Of a DNA stretch of 64,000 bases, positions 1 to 8,586 are shown piece after piece (within the stretch, counting starts at the first letter, position 1; every line of letters starts with the position of its first letter). The DNA is taken from NCBI RefSeq assembly GCF_012927345.1, contig NZ_JABBGJ010000024.1, positions 62,001 to 126,000 of the forward strand, written 5' to 3'. The DNA comes from Paraburkholderia polaris (GTDB lineage Bacteria > Pseudomonadota > Gammaproteobacteria > Burkholderiales > Burkholderiaceae). The translations under genes and the position numbers were made by a program. The notes beneath the pieces are model-generated. The model was not told where the DNA came from. It searched no databases and saw only the letters and a program-made list of their open reading frames with translations.

Positions 1-728
1 AGCGTGGCCAGGTCGTCGCGGTTATGGGCGGCTCGGGTTGCGGCAAAACCACGGTGCTGCGTCTGATCGGCGGTCTGGTGCGCGCGCAGCGCGGCCAGAT
101 TCTGTTTCAAGGCCAGGACATCGGTGCACAAACGCGTGACGGCCTCTACGCGCTGCGCCGCAAAATGGGCATGTTGTTTCAGTTTGGCGCGCTGTTCACC
201 GACATGTCGGTGTTCGAAAATGTTGCCTTCGCGCTGCGCGAGCACACCGACCTCCCCGAAGAACTGATTCGCGACCTCGTGTTGATGAAGCTCAACGCGG
301 TCGGGTTGCGCGGCGCGCGCGACCTGGCGCCGTCGGAAATCTCGGGCGGCATGGCGCGGCGTGTGGCGCTGGCCCGGGCGATCGCGCTCGACCCCGAGCT
401 GATGATGTACGACGAGCCGTTCGCCGGCCTCGATCCGATCTCGCTCGGCATCACCGCAAACCTGATTCGCGCGCTGAATCAGGCACTTGGCGCGACCTCG
501 ATCCTCGTCACGCACGACGTGCCGGAATCGTTCGCGATTGCCGATTACGTCTATTTCCTCGCCAACGGCGGGGTGCATGCCGAAGGCACGCCGGTCGAGC
601 TGCGCGCGTCGACTGATCCTACGGTGCGCCAGTTCATCGACGGCGCGCCGGATGGCCCATTCAAATTTCACTACCCCAGCAAGACGCCGCTCGCGGCGGA
701 CTTCGGCATCGGCGGAGGTCAGTCATGA
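1..728 (+). CDS. mlaF: MlaF, phospholipid ABC transporter ATPase (5' end outside window)
   Basis: ATPase subunit of the inner-membrane MlaFEDB complex, which moves phospholipids between the inner membrane and periplasmic MlaC to keep the outer membrane asymmetric. The reading frame is open from the first bases of the window, so the N-terminus is missing; an internal ATG at 24 is not the true start because it lies just before the Walker A motif (GGSGCGKTT). The signature region reads EISGGMARR, followed by a Walker B of the form MMYDEP and an H-loop in LVTHD. The C-terminal tail after the core is typical of MlaF, where it contacts the partner subunit. It overlaps mlaE by four bases (ATGA), implying translational coupling. 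Family assignment is firm because MlaE, D, C and B follow. Confidence 0.96.
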   Translation, partial: RGQVVAVMGGSGCGKTTVLRLIGGLVRAQRGQILFQGQDIGAQTRDGLYALRRKMGMLFQFGALFTDMSVFENVAFALREHTDLPEELIRDLVLMKLNAVGLRGARDLAPSEISGGMARRVALARAIALDPELMMYDEPFAGLDPISLGITANLIRALNQALGATSILVTHDVPESFAIADYVYFLANGGVHAEGTPVELRASTDPTVRQFIDGAPDGPFKFHYPSKTPLAADFGIGGGQS

Positions 729-1492
729 TCAGTTCGATCGGCCGCTCGGTGCTCGACGGGTTGGGCACGGCCGGCTATGCCACGCGTTTCTTCTTCCGGC
801 TGCTGCTCGAGTTTTTCCCGCTGCTGCGCCGGCCGCGCCTTGTCACGAAGCAGATCCTCTTCGTGGGTAATTATTCGCTGGTGATCATCGCCGTCTCGGG
901 GCTGTTCGTCGGCTTCGTGCTTGGCTTGCAGGGCTATTACACGCTGAATCGCTACGGCTCCGAGCAGGCGTTGGGACTGCTGGTCGCGCTTTCGCTGGTG
1001 CGCGAACTCGGGCCAGTGGTCACGGCGCTCCTGTTCGCGGGCCGCGCCGGCACGTCGCTCACGGCCGAGATCGGCTTGATGAAGGCGGGTGAGCAATTGA
1101 CCGCGATGGAAATGATGGCGGTGGATCCGGTCAAGGTGGTGGTGGCGCCGCGCCTGTGGGCGGGGATTATTTCCATGCCGATTCTGGCCGCGATTTTCAG
1201 TGCGGTCGGTGTGTTCGGCGGTTATGTGGTGGGCGTGCTGCTGATCGGCGTCGATTCCGGCGCGTTCTGGTCGCAGATGCAAGGCGGCGTCGATGTCTGG
1301 CGCGATGTCGGCGCCGGGGTCATCAAGAGCGTGGTGTTCGGCCTCGCGGTGACCTTCGTGGCGCTGTTTCAGGGCTACGAAGCCAAACCGACGCCGGAAG
1401 GCGTGTCGCGCGCTACGACCAGGACGGTTGTGTACGCGTCGCTTGCGGTGCTCGGCCTCGATTTTCTGCTGACCGCACTGATGTTCAGCTAA
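725..1492 (+). CDS. mlaE: MlaE, phospholipid ABC transporter permease
   Basis: Integral membrane permease of the MlaFEDB phospholipid transporter. The 255-residue product has the length of the MlaE/YrbE family and several hydrophobic segments, including one near residues 50-70 (LVIIAVSGLFVGFVLGLQG) and a pair near residues 145-185. The conserved central stretch with RELGPVVTALLFAGRAGTS, followed by an EIGLMKAGEQL motif, is the hallmark of the family and forms the coupling region with MlaF. The start ATG overlaps the mlaF stop codon. The gene sits second in the mla operon. Confidence 0.96.
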   Translation: MISSIGRSVLDGLGTAGYATRFFFRLLLEFFPLLRRPRLVTKQILFVGNYSLVIIAVSGLFVGFVLGLQGYYTLNRYGSEQALGLLVALSLVRELGPVVTALLFAGRAGTSLTAEIGLMKAGEQLTAMEMMAVDPVKVVVAPRLWAGIISMPILAAIFSAVGVFGGYVVGVLLIGVDSGAFWSQMQGGVDVWRDVGAGVIKSVVFGLAVTFVALFQGYEAKPTPEGVSRATTRTVVYASLAVLGLDFLLTALMFS

Positions 1493-1578
1493 AACTGCGC
1501 TGCACGTTTTCGCTCAACGGGCGCGCCTCGGGTTGCGCGTGACGAAGAGCGGGAGCAGCGTGGCGGATTCACTTTGGG

Positions 1579-2148
1579 ATGACGATGAAAAAGACTGCTC
1601 TCGACTTCTGGGTCGGCCTGTTCGTGGTGTTGGGTTTCGTGGCGTTGCTATTTCTCGCGCTAAAGGCCGGCAACATGAGCTCGTTGTCGTTTCAGGCAAC
1701 GTACCCGGTCAAGCTCAAGTTCGACAATATCGGTGGACTGAAGGCTCGCGCACCGGTGAAGAGCGCGGGCGTGACGGTCGGCCGGGTTGCCTCGATCGGC
1801 TTTGACAGCAATGCGTATCAGGCTGTCGTCACGATCGACATCGACAAGCAATACCCGTTTCCGAAAGACACCTCGGCGAAGATCCTGACCTCGGGTCTGC
1901 TCGGCGAGCAATACATCGGGCTCGAACCCGGGGGCGATAGCGAGATGCTTAAAGCGGGTGACACGATTTCGATGACACAATCGGCGATCGTGCTGGAAAA
2001 CCTGATCGGACAATTCCTGTATAGCAAGGCCGCGGACTCTGGCGCATCCAAGCCGGGCGCGGGTTCGGCCGCACCTGCGGCTGCCCCCGCCACGGCGCCC
2101 GCGCCGGCGGCGCCGACTTCGCCCGCCTCTGGCGCGGCCGGTCAATAA
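1579..2148 (+). CDS. mlaD: MlaD, MCE-domain phospholipid-binding subunit
   Basis: Periplasmic, membrane-anchored MCE protein that forms a hexameric ring on MlaE and handles phospholipids in transit. One transmembrane helix lies at about residues 9-30 (after MKKTALDFWVGLFVV), followed by a single MCE domain (about 40-120, with the LKARAPVKSAGVTVGRV signature) and a helical region. The last 35 or so residues are a low-complexity Ala/Pro/Ser/Gly tail, longer than in E. coli and probably disordered. Two in-frame ATGs exist, at 1579 and 1585; neither has a strong ribosome site, and 1585 (MKKTAL) may be the real one. There is an 86-base gap after mlaE. Confidence 0.95.
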   Translation: MTMKKTALDFWVGLFVVLGFVALLFLALKAGNMSSLSFQATYPVKLKFDNIGGLKARAPVKSAGVTVGRVASIGFDSNAYQAVVTIDIDKQYPFPKDTSAKILTSGLLGEQYIGLEPGGDSEMLKAGDTISMTQSAIVLENLIGQFLYSKAADSGASKPGAGSAAPAAAPATAPAPAAPTSPASGAAGQ

Positions 2149-2159
2149 GGAGAATAAAA

Positions 2160-3206
2160 ATGCAGACCCTACGCAAACGAGGCGTGCGCACCGTCCAGAT
2201 AGCGACGTTCGCGCTGGCGGCTGCTACGCTCGCCGGCTGCTCGACTGTGCAGACGCCGACCAAGGGTGATCCGCTCGAGGGCTTGAACCGCACGATCTTC
2301 ACCGTCAACGACAAGCTCGACCAGTACGCGCTGAAACCGGTCGCGAAGGGCTATGTCTGGGCGACGCCGCAACCGGTACGCGACAGCGTCACTAACTTTT
2401 TCTCGAACATCGGCGACGTCTACATCGCGGCGAACAACCTGCTGCAGTTGAAGATCACCGACGGCGTCGAAGACATCATGCGGATCGTGATCAACACGAC
2501 GTTCGGTGTCGGCGGTCTGTTCGACGTGGCGACGCTCGCCAAGCTGCCCAAGCACGACAACGACCTCGGCCTGACGCTCGGCCACTATGGCGTGCCGGCG
2601 GGTCCGTACCTCGTGCTGCCGCTGTTCGGGCCGAGCACGGTGCGCGACGCGGTCGGCTCGATCGGCAACTACTATGTGAACCCGCTCAGCTACATTCATC
2701 CGGATGGTCTGAGCTGGGCGCTGTACGGCCTGAACGTGGTCAACACCCGCGCGAATCTGTTGAGCGCGAGCGACGTGCTGGAAGGCGCCGCGCTGGATAA
2801 GTATTCGTTCGTGCGCAACGCGTATCTGCAGCGTCGCCAGTATCTGCTGTCGGACGGCAAGCAGTCGCAGGGGCTGCCCAACTATGGCGACGAAGCGCCG
2901 CTGCCGAAGTACGACGACGTCGACGGCGGCGCGGCTGCGGCGCCGACAGGCGCGGCAGGCACGCAGGGCGCCGCCGCGAAAGCATCGGCCGCGTCCGGTA
3001 CGGCCGCCGCAACGCCGCCGCAAGCTGCTTCGGCAACTGGCGCCACCACGGGTGCGACCGGCACGGCGGCTGCCCCCGAAGCCGCCTCCGGCAGCGCCGA
3101 AACGCCGCCGCTCGACCTGAACGGCGGTCCAGAAACGACGCAGATCCCGGCCGGCCAGTTGGTCCCGCCGACGCGTTTCAACTTCCCGTCATTTAAATTG
3201 CGTTGA
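2160..3206 (+). CDS. mlaA: MlaA (VacJ) outer-membrane lipoprotein
   Basis: Outer-membrane lipoprotein that removes mislocalised phospholipids from the outer leaflet and passes them to MlaC. The signal peptide ends in a lipobox (LAGC, lipidated Cys27). The MlaA core spans about residues 37-245 and contains the motif DPLEGLNRTIFTVNDKLDQ and the region GVPAGPYLVLPLFGPSTVRD. The last 100 residues are an Ala/Gly/Thr-rich low-complexity tail not present in the E. coli protein. A good ribosome site (AAGGAG) precedes the ATG by 8 bases. In E. coli mlaA is a separate locus; here it is inserted between mlaD and mlaC, so all Mla components are in one operon. Confidence 0.95.
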   Translation: MQTLRKRGVRTVQIATFALAAATLAGCSTVQTPTKGDPLEGLNRTIFTVNDKLDQYALKPVAKGYVWATPQPVRDSVTNFFSNIGDVYIAANNLLQLKITDGVEDIMRIVINTTFGVGGLFDVATLAKLPKHDNDLGLTLGHYGVPAGPYLVLPLFGPSTVRDAVGSIGNYYVNPLSYIHPDGLSWALYGLNVVNTRANLLSASDVLEGAALDKYSFVRNAYLQRRQYLLSDGKQSQGLPNYGDEAPLPKYDDVDGGAAAAPTGAAGTQGAAAKASAASGTAAATPPQAASATGATTGATGTAAAPEAASGSAETPPLDLNGGPETTQIPAGQLVPPTRFNFPSFKLR

Positions 3207-3320
3207 TCGTGCAGCCGTAACACCTCGATACGACTCTCGCAGTTTGCGCATGGATTGCTGCTGAACTCGCGTGCTAATGTCGGTTCAAACGGTTGCACTA
3301 TTTTTAAGGCAAGGCTCGAT

Positions 3321-3953
3321 ATGAAAAAATTCTTCCTGATTCCGTTGTTTGCTGCGCTGTTCTCGTTCGTTAGTGCCGGTGCATCGGCACAAACGGTCGA
3401 CTCCAATTCTCCGGACGGCCTGATCAAGACCGTCACGCAGCAGGTGATCGATGCGGTGCGCAGCGACAAGTCGATCCAGCAAGGCGATATTTCGCACATC
3501 ACCCAGCTCGTCAACGAAAAGATCCTGCCGTACACCGATTTCCGCCGCACCACGCAGCTGGCGATGGGCCGCAACTGGCGCACCGCGACGCCGGAGCAGC
3601 AAAACGCCGTGGTCGAGCAGTTCAAGATGCTGCTGATCCGCACGTATTCGGGCGCGTTGGCGCAAGTGCGCGACCAGCAGATCCAGTACAAGCCGTTCCG
3701 CATGAACCCGGACGACACCGACACGGTGGTGCGCTCGGTGGTGATGAACAACGGCTCGCCGATCGAACTCGACTACCGTCTGTACAAGACGCCGAACGGC
3801 TGGCGCGTGTATGACATCAACGTGCTCGGCGCGTGGCTGATCCAGGCGTATCAGCAACAGTTCAACGAGCAGATCCAGCAGAAGGGCGTGGACGGACTGA
3901 TCCAGTTCCTCACGCAGCGTAACCAGCAACTCGCCGCGGGCAAGCAGTCGTGA
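3321..3953 (+). CDS. mlaC: MlaC, periplasmic phospholipid carrier
   Basis: Soluble periplasmic shuttle that carries phospholipid between MlaA and MlaFEDB. I chose the ATG at 3321 because it gives a classical signal peptide (MKKFFLIPLFAALFSFVSAGASA, cleaved after about residue 23) and a 210-residue protein, the normal family length; an open frame continues upstream to 3255 but would bury the signal peptide. The mature part shows the MlaC/Ttg2D pattern, with YTDFRRTTQLAMGRNWRTA and, towards the end, WRVYDINVLGAWLIQAYQQQF. The stop overlaps the start of mlaB. Confidence 0.95.
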   Translation: MKKFFLIPLFAALFSFVSAGASAQTVDSNSPDGLIKTVTQQVIDAVRSDKSIQQGDISHITQLVNEKILPYTDFRRTTQLAMGRNWRTATPEQQNAVVEQFKMLLIRTYSGALAQVRDQQIQYKPFRMNPDDTDTVVRSVVMNNGSPIELDYRLYKTPNGWRVYDINVLGAWLIQAYQQQFNEQIQQKGVDGLIQFLTQRNQQLAAGKQS

Positions 3954-4252
3954 GCGAAGTGCTGAGTACCGTCGCAAGCCGCTTCGACAGCGGCGCGACG
4001 CTGACCCACGAGAGCGCGAAAGCCGCGTTCGAGGCGGGTTTGCAGCGCATCGCTGCGGGCGCGAACGGCGTGGATTGTGCGCCGCTCGCGCAATTCGACT
4101 CGTCCGCGCTTGCTGTCCTGCTCGCGTGGGAGCGTGCCGCCCAGGCACGCGGCATCGCGTTCGAGATCGTCAACCTGCCGGCTGGTCTCGCCAGCCTCGC
4201 ACAAGCCTACGGCGTCGACACCCTTATCTGTCGACCGGAGTTAGCGCTTTAG
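3950..4252 (+). CDS. mlaB: MlaB, STAS-domain regulatory subunit
   Basis: Cytoplasmic STAS-domain protein that binds MlaF and stabilises the active transporter. The 100-residue product is a single STAS domain; the segment VDCAPLAQFDSSALAVLLAWER carries the conserved Asp-Ser-Ser-Ala tract. It overlaps mlaC by four bases. Oddly, the last roughly eight codons (ending CRPELAL) and the stop lie inside a dispersed intergenic repeat that begins at about 4230 and also occurs at 38209-38345, so the C-terminus of this protein seems to be supplied by repeat DNA. Confidence 0.9.
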   Translation: MSEVLSTVASRFDSGATLTHESAKAAFEAGLQRIAAGANGVDCAPLAQFDSSALAVLLAWERAAQARGIAFEIVNLPAGLASLAQAYGVDTLICRPELAL

Positions 4253-4318
4253 CGCTTATGTCGATCCGGAGTTAATGCTTCAGCACCTACTCCGGTCCCA
4301 CGCAGCGCACTCCGGCCC
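4230..4318. repeat. Dispersed palindromic intergenic repeat (two imperfect units)
   Basis: Two consecutive units related to TCGACCGGAGTTAGCGCTTT, each with internal inverted symmetry around a GCGCTTTAGCGC-like or TGCTTCAGCA-like centre and ending in CTCCGGTCCC. The reverse complement of the block at 38209-38345 matches these units closely, so this is a family of dispersed hairpin-forming elements. The first unit overlaps the 3' end of mlaB. Confidence 0.75.
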
Positions 4319-4406
4319 CATGCTGCTTGCAGCGCGCGCGACATTGACGCTCCAATAGCGTCACTTCCAATCGCCCCGGCCGAGCCGGGGCTGCCGATTT
4401 TTGCCC

Positions 4407-4412
4407 TATAAT
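4407..4412 (+). promoter_or_regulatory. Candidate -10 box (TATAAT) before the yadGH-type operon
   Basis: A perfect TATAAT lies 106 bases before the ABC ATPase gene, in the gap after mlaB. No good -35 hexamer is found 16-18 bases upstream, so this is a guess that the exporter genes have their own promoter. Confidence 0.35.
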
Positions 4413-4517
4413 CAAACGTTTTTTGGGGCATATGACCGGCCCCAATTTCGTCCCTTCCAGCACTTTTGCGCCCCTTCAGGGCTCCTTTAGGCGCCGCGAC
4501 GCACGCGGCCCACAGTC

Positions 4518-5450
4518 ATGTCAGCCATAGAAATTCGTAACGTCAAGAAGCGCTACAAGGACTTGCAGGCGCTCAAGGGCGTCAGCCTCACGGTGGAAGA
4601 AGGCGAGTTCTTCGGACTGCTCGGTCCGAACGGCGCGGGCAAGACGACGCTCATCAGCATCCTCGCTGGTCTCGCGCGTGCCGATGAAGGCAGCATCGCG
4701 GTACGCGGCCATGACGTAGTCAGCGATTTCCGCGCCGCGCGCCGCGCGCTCGGTGTGGTGCCGCAGGAGCTCGTGTTCGATCCGTTTTTCACCGTGCGCG
4801 AAACCTTGCGCATCCAGTCCGGCTACTACGGGCTGCGCAATAACGACGCGTGGATCGACGAGATCATGGCCAATCTCGACCTCACCGACAAAGCCGACGC
4901 CAACATGCGCGCGCTGTCGGGCGGCATGAAGCGCCGTGTGCTCGTGGCCCAGGCGCTGGTGCACCGGCCGCCGGTGATCGTGCTGGATGAGCCGACCGCG
5001 GGCGTCGACGTCGAGCTGCGTCAAACCTTGTGGAAATTCATCTCGCGCCTGAATCGCGAAGGGCACACGATCGTGCTGACCACGCACTATCTGGAAGAAG
5101 CCGAATCGCTGTGCGACCGCATCGCGATGTTGCGGCGCGGCGAGGTCGTCGCGCTTGAGCGCACCAGCACGTTGCTGCAGCGCTTTGCCGGCATGCAGCT
5201 GTTCCTGCGCTTTGCACAAGGCGTGTTGCCGGCGGAGTTGCGTCCGCTCGAAGTGGAAAGCGGCGTGGGCAACGGCAACGGCCGTCAGCATCTGCTGCGT
5301 CTGGCGAGCTATGACGACGTCGAGCGGATTCTCGCGCAGTGCCGCGCAGCGGGTTGTACATTCGAAGAAATCGAGGTCCGCAAGGCTGACCTCGAAGATG
5401 TGTTCGTTCAGGTGATGAACGGTCCGGAAGTCATCGAGGGGCTTGCATGA
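4518..5450 (+). CDS. ABC exporter ATPase (YadG/CcmA type)
   Basis: ATP-binding subunit of a two-component ABC-2 type exporter, similar to E. coli YadG; the substrate is not known. Walker A (GPNGAGKTT) lies at residues 36-44, the signature LSGGMKRR at 133-140 and Walker B (VIVLDEP) at about 153-159. After the ATPase core (to about residue 220) there is a 90-residue C-terminal domain seen in this subfamily. It overlaps the permease gene by four bases. Its position between the mla genes and the bolA-murA pair suggests an envelope role, but that is inference. Confidence 0.88.
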   Translation: MSAIEIRNVKKRYKDLQALKGVSLTVEEGEFFGLLGPNGAGKTTLISILAGLARADEGSIAVRGHDVVSDFRAARRALGVVPQELVFDPFFTVRETLRIQSGYYGLRNNDAWIDEIMANLDLTDKADANMRALSGGMKRRVLVAQALVHRPPVIVLDEPTAGVDVELRQTLWKFISRLNREGHTIVLTTHYLEEAESLCDRIAMLRRGEVVALERTSTLLQRFAGMQLFLRFAQGVLPAELRPLEVESGVGNGNGRQHLLRLASYDDVERILAQCRAAGCTFEEIEVRKADLEDVFVQVMNGPEVIEGLA

Positions 5451-6202
5451 GTGGCTTTCGCACGCTGTTTTACAAGGAAATCCTGCGGTTCTGGAAGGTG
5501 GCGTTCCAGACCGTGCTGGCGCCGGTTATTACCGCGCTGCTGTATCTGACGATTTTCGGCCACGCGTTGCGCGGTCACGTTCAGGTCTATCCGGGTGTCG
5601 AGTACACGAGCTTCCTGATCCCCGGCCTCGTGATGATGAGCGTGTTGCAGAACGCATTTGCGAATAGCTCGTCCTCATTGATCCAGTCGAAGATCACCGG
5701 CAACCTGGTGTTCGTGCTGCTGCCGCCGCTGTCGCACTACGAGATGTTCGGCGCGTATGTGCTCGCCGCCGTGGCACGTGGTCTGGCGGTCGGCTTCGGC
5801 GTGTTCATCGTGACGATCTGGTTCGTGCCGGTCAGCTTCAGCGCGCCGCTTTACATTATCGCGTTCGCGATTTTCGGCGCGGCGATTCTTGGCACGCTCG
5901 GTTTGATCGCCGGCATCTGGGCCGAAAAGTTCGATCAGCTTGCCGCATTTCAAAACTTTCTGATTATGCCGCTCACGTTCCTCTCGGGCGTGTTCTACTC
6001 GACGCATACGTTGCCACCTGTGTGGCGCGAAGTGTCTCGGCTCAATCCCTTTTTCTACATGATCGACGGCTTTCGCTACGGTTTCTTCGGGATGTCGGAT
6101 ATCAATCCGCTCGTGAGCCTTGCGATCGTTGCCGGTTTCTTTGTGGTGCTGGCCGTGGTGGCGATGCGCATGCTCGCCTCCGGCTACAAACTGCGCCACT
6201 GA
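5447..6202 (+). CDS. ABC-2 type exporter permease (YadH type)
   Basis: Membrane subunit paired with the preceding ATPase. The 251-residue protein has about six hydrophobic segments and the ABC-2 family arrangement: an N-terminal TLFYKEILRFWK segment before the first membrane helix, a conserved FLIPGLVMMSVLQNAF stretch, and a C-terminal LSGVFYSTHTLPPVWR region before the last helices. It resembles E. coli YadH and the NodJ-like permeases. The substrate cannot be inferred from sequence. Confidence 0.88.
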   Translation: MSGFRTLFYKEILRFWKVAFQTVLAPVITALLYLTIFGHALRGHVQVYPGVEYTSFLIPGLVMMSVLQNAFANSSSSLIQSKITGNLVFVLLPPLSHYEMFGAYVLAAVARGLAVGFGVFIVTIWFVPVSFSAPLYIIAFAIFGAAILGTLGLIAGIWAEKFDQLAAFQNFLIMPLTFLSGVFYSTHTLPPVWREVSRLNPFFYMIDGFRYGFFGMSDINPLVSLAIVAGFFVVLAVVAMRMLASGYKLRH

Positions 6203-6217
6203 TCAGGAGCTTCTCTT

Positions 6218-6457
6218 ATGTTGCCGACTCCCGAACAGGTCAAGCAATACATCGCGGCTGGGCTCGCTTGCCAGCATCTCGAAGTCGAGGGCGACGGTCA
6301 GCATTTCTTTGCGACCATCGTTTCGCCGAGCTTCGAAGGCAAGCGTTTGATCCAGCGCCATCAACTCGTGTATGCGGCGCTCGGCGACCGCATGCGCGAA
6401 GAAATCCACGCGCTCAGCATGAAGACGCTGACGCCCGCCGAATGGCAGAACGCGTAA
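6218..6457 (+). CDS. BolA-family protein (IbaG-like)
   Basis: Small (79 residues) BolA/IbaG-family protein. BolA proteins bind monothiol glutaredoxins and 2Fe-2S clusters and act in iron-sulfur trafficking and envelope stress. The ordered features are an N-terminal helix (PEQVKQYIAAGLACQHLEV), the segment FEGKRLIQRHQLVYAALG and the C-terminal helix with HALSMKTLTPAEW, all family-typical. A good ribosome site (AGGAGC) precedes the ATG. In E. coli ibaG likewise sits between mla genes and murA. A monothiol glutaredoxin partner is encoded at 41937-42248. Confidence 0.9.
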   Translation: MLPTPEQVKQYIAAGLACQHLEVEGDGQHFFATIVSPSFEGKRLIQRHQLVYAALGDRMREEIHALSMKTLTPAEWQNA

Positions 6458-6568
6458 TCTGGAAATTTAGTGCGAATTACTCAAGAAGGGCGCGACGCCG
6501 GTAGCGGCGCGTCGAACACAGTCAAAGCAGACCCGGTTGAAGTCCGGGTCAATCAGGAACTGACAGGC

Positions 6569-7831
6569 ATGGATAAACTCGTCATTGAAGGTGGCTACCC
6601 GCTGTCGGGTGAAGTCGTCGTCTCAGGTGCCAAGAACGCGGCGTTGCCGATCCTGTGCGCGGGTCTGCTCAGCGCGGAACCGGTGCATCTGGATAACGTG
6701 CCCGACTTGCAGGACGTGCGCACGATGCTCAAGCTGCTCGGCCAGATGGGCGTGCGCATCGAGAGCGGTGAGGGGCGAGTGTCCCTGGATGCGTCGAAGG
6801 TCGATAACCTCGTCGCGCCGTACGAAATGGTGAAGACCATGCGTGCGTCGATCCTCGTGCTCGGGCCGCTGCTTGCGCGGTTCGGTCACGCCAGGGTGTC
6901 GCTGCCGGGTGGCTGTGCCATCGGCGCGCGTCCGGTGGATCAGCACATCAAGGGGCTGCAGGCAATGGGCGCCGAGATCACGATCGAGCACGGCTTCATC
7001 GAAGCGCGGGCGAAGCGTCTGAAGGGCGCGCGCATCGTGACTGACATGATTACCGTCACCGGCACGGAAAACCTGCTGATGGCAGCGGTGTTGGCCGAAG
7101 GCGAGACGGTCATCGAAAACGCCGCGCGTGAGCCGGAAGTCGGCGACCTCGCGCATCTGCTGGTCTCGATGGGCGCCAAAATCGAAGGCATCGGCACCGA
7201 CCGTCTGGTGATTCAGGGCGTCGACAAGCTGCATGGCGCGAAGCACACGGTGATTCCGGATCGCATTGAAGCCGGCACGTTCCTGTGCGCGGTCGCTGCG
7301 GCCGGCGGCGATGTCACGCTGCGTCGCGTGCGTCCGCTGATCCTTGAAGCCGTCACCGAAAAGCTGCGTGAAGCCGGCGTCTCGATCGAAGAGGGCGACG
7401 ACTGGATGCGCGTGCGTATGGACAAGCGTCCGAGCGCGGTCAGCTTCCGCACGTCCGAATACCCCGCGTTCCCGACCGACATGCAAGCACAGTTCATGGC
7501 GCTCAACACGATCGCAGACGGCACCTCGCAAGCCGTCGAGACGATCTTCGAGAACCGCTTCATGCACGTGCAGGAATTGAACCGCCTCGGCGCGAACATC
7601 ACGATCGACGGCAACACCGCGCTCGTGACCGGCGTCGAAAAGCTGTCCGGCGCAAAGGTGATGGCGACCGACCTGCGTGCTTCGGCGAGCCTCGTGATCG
7701 CGGCGCTGCGTGCCGAAGGCGAAACGCTGATCGACCGTATCTATCACCTGGATCGTGGTTACGACCGGATGGAGACCAAGCTCAACGCCATCGGTGCCAA
7801 GGTGCGCCGCATCGCCGGGAGCCAGGCATGA
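6569..7831 (+). CDS. murA: UDP-N-acetylglucosamine 1-carboxyvinyltransferase MurA
   Basis: First committed step of peptidoglycan synthesis: transfer of enolpyruvate from PEP to UDP-GlcNAc in the cytoplasm. With the ATG at 6569 the product is 420 residues, matching the family (about 419). Lys22-Asn23 (in SGAKNAALP) and the catalytic cysteine Cys116 in GGCAIGARPVDQHI are present, so the enzyme should be active and fosfomycin-sensitive. A GTG start at 6470 would add 33 residues with no resemblance to MurA; some Burkholderia entries carry such extensions, so the start is not certain. It overlaps hisG by four bases, linking cell-wall and histidine genes. Confidence 0.95.
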   Translation: MDKLVIEGGYPLSGEVVVSGAKNAALPILCAGLLSAEPVHLDNVPDLQDVRTMLKLLGQMGVRIESGEGRVSLDASKVDNLVAPYEMVKTMRASILVLGPLLARFGHARVSLPGGCAIGARPVDQHIKGLQAMGAEITIEHGFIEARAKRLKGARIVTDMITVTGTENLLMAAVLAEGETVIENAAREPEVGDLAHLLVSMGAKIEGIGTDRLVIQGVDKLHGAKHTVIPDRIEAGTFLCAVAAAGGDVTLRRVRPLILEAVTEKLREAGVSIEEGDDWMRVRMDKRPSAVSFRTSEYPAFPTDMQAQFMALNTIADGTSQAVETIFENRFMHVQELNRLGANITIDGNTALVTGVEKLSGAKVMATDLRASASLVIAALRAEGETLIDRIYHLDRGYDRMETKLNAIGAKVRRIAGSQA

Positions 7832-8526
7832 GTTCGATGCCGCAAACGTCGTCTTCGCCGGCCGTGAGCGCACCGCTTACGCTGGCTTTGTCGAAAGGGC
7901 GTATCTTCGAAGAGACGCTGCCGCTGCTCGCCGCAGCCGGTATCGAAGTTGCCGAAGATCCGGAAACCTCGCGCAAGCTGATTCTGCCCACGACGGACGC
8001 GAACCTGCGCGTGATCATCGTGCGCGCCACGGACGTGCCGACCTACGTCGAATACGGCGCAGCCGACTTCGGCGTGGCCGGCAAAGATGTGTTGCTCGAG
8101 CACGGCGGTAGCGGGCTGTATCAGCCGGTCGACCTGGATATCGCGCGTTGCCGGATGTCGGTCGCGGTGGCGGCCGGTTTCGACTACGCGAACGCGGTGC
8201 GCCAAGGCGCACGCTTGCGTGTGGCGACCAAGTACGTTGAAACCGCACGCGAGCATTTTGCCGCCAAGGGCGTGCACGTCGACCTGATCAAGCTGTACGG
8301 ATCGATGGAACTGGCGCCGCTGGTCGGCCTTGCCGACGCGATCGTCGACTTGGTGAGTTCAGGCAATACCTTGCGCGCCAACAATCTTGTCGAGGTGGAA
8401 GAGATCATGCAGATTTCGTCGCGCCTAGTTGTGAACCAGGCGGCGCTGAAGCTCAAGCGCGCCGCGCTGCGGCCGATCCTCGATGCGTTCGAACGCGCGT
8501 CGAAGGCCGGCACTGCGGCGGCCTGA
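7828..8526 (+). CDS. hisG: ATP phosphoribosyltransferase, short form (HisG)
   Basis: Catalyses the first step of histidine synthesis, joining ATP and PRPP. The 232-residue length marks the short HisG form, which lacks the C-terminal regulatory domain and normally needs a HisZ partner for feedback control; no hisZ is in this window. Family motifs include LALSKGRIFEETLPLL near the N-terminus and the PRPP-binding loop region DAIVDLVSSGNTLRANNL. The first roughly 13 residues are a variable Ser/Pro-rich leader. The start overlaps the murA stop. Confidence 0.95.
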   Translation: MSSMPQTSSSPAVSAPLTLALSKGRIFEETLPLLAAAGIEVAEDPETSRKLILPTTDANLRVIIVRATDVPTYVEYGAADFGVAGKDVLLEHGGSGLYQPVDLDIARCRMSVAVAAGFDYANAVRQGARLRVATKYVETAREHFAAKGVHVDLIKLYGSMELAPLVGLADAIVDLVSSGNTLRANNLVEVEEIMQISSRLVVNQAALKLKRAALRPILDAFERASKAGTAAA

Positions 8527-8529
8527 ATA

Positions 8530-8556
8530 GTTTGACCACGCTCGTTTGACCACGCT
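8530..8556 (+). repeat. Perfect 13-bp direct repeat
   Basis: GTTTGACCACGCT occurs twice, at 8530-8542 and 8544-8556, in the 60-base gap between hisG and hisD. It could be a replication-slippage duplication; no function is evident. Confidence 0.8.
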
Positions 8557-8586
8557 TAAGCGCGCCTTACCGAAACGGATACCCGT

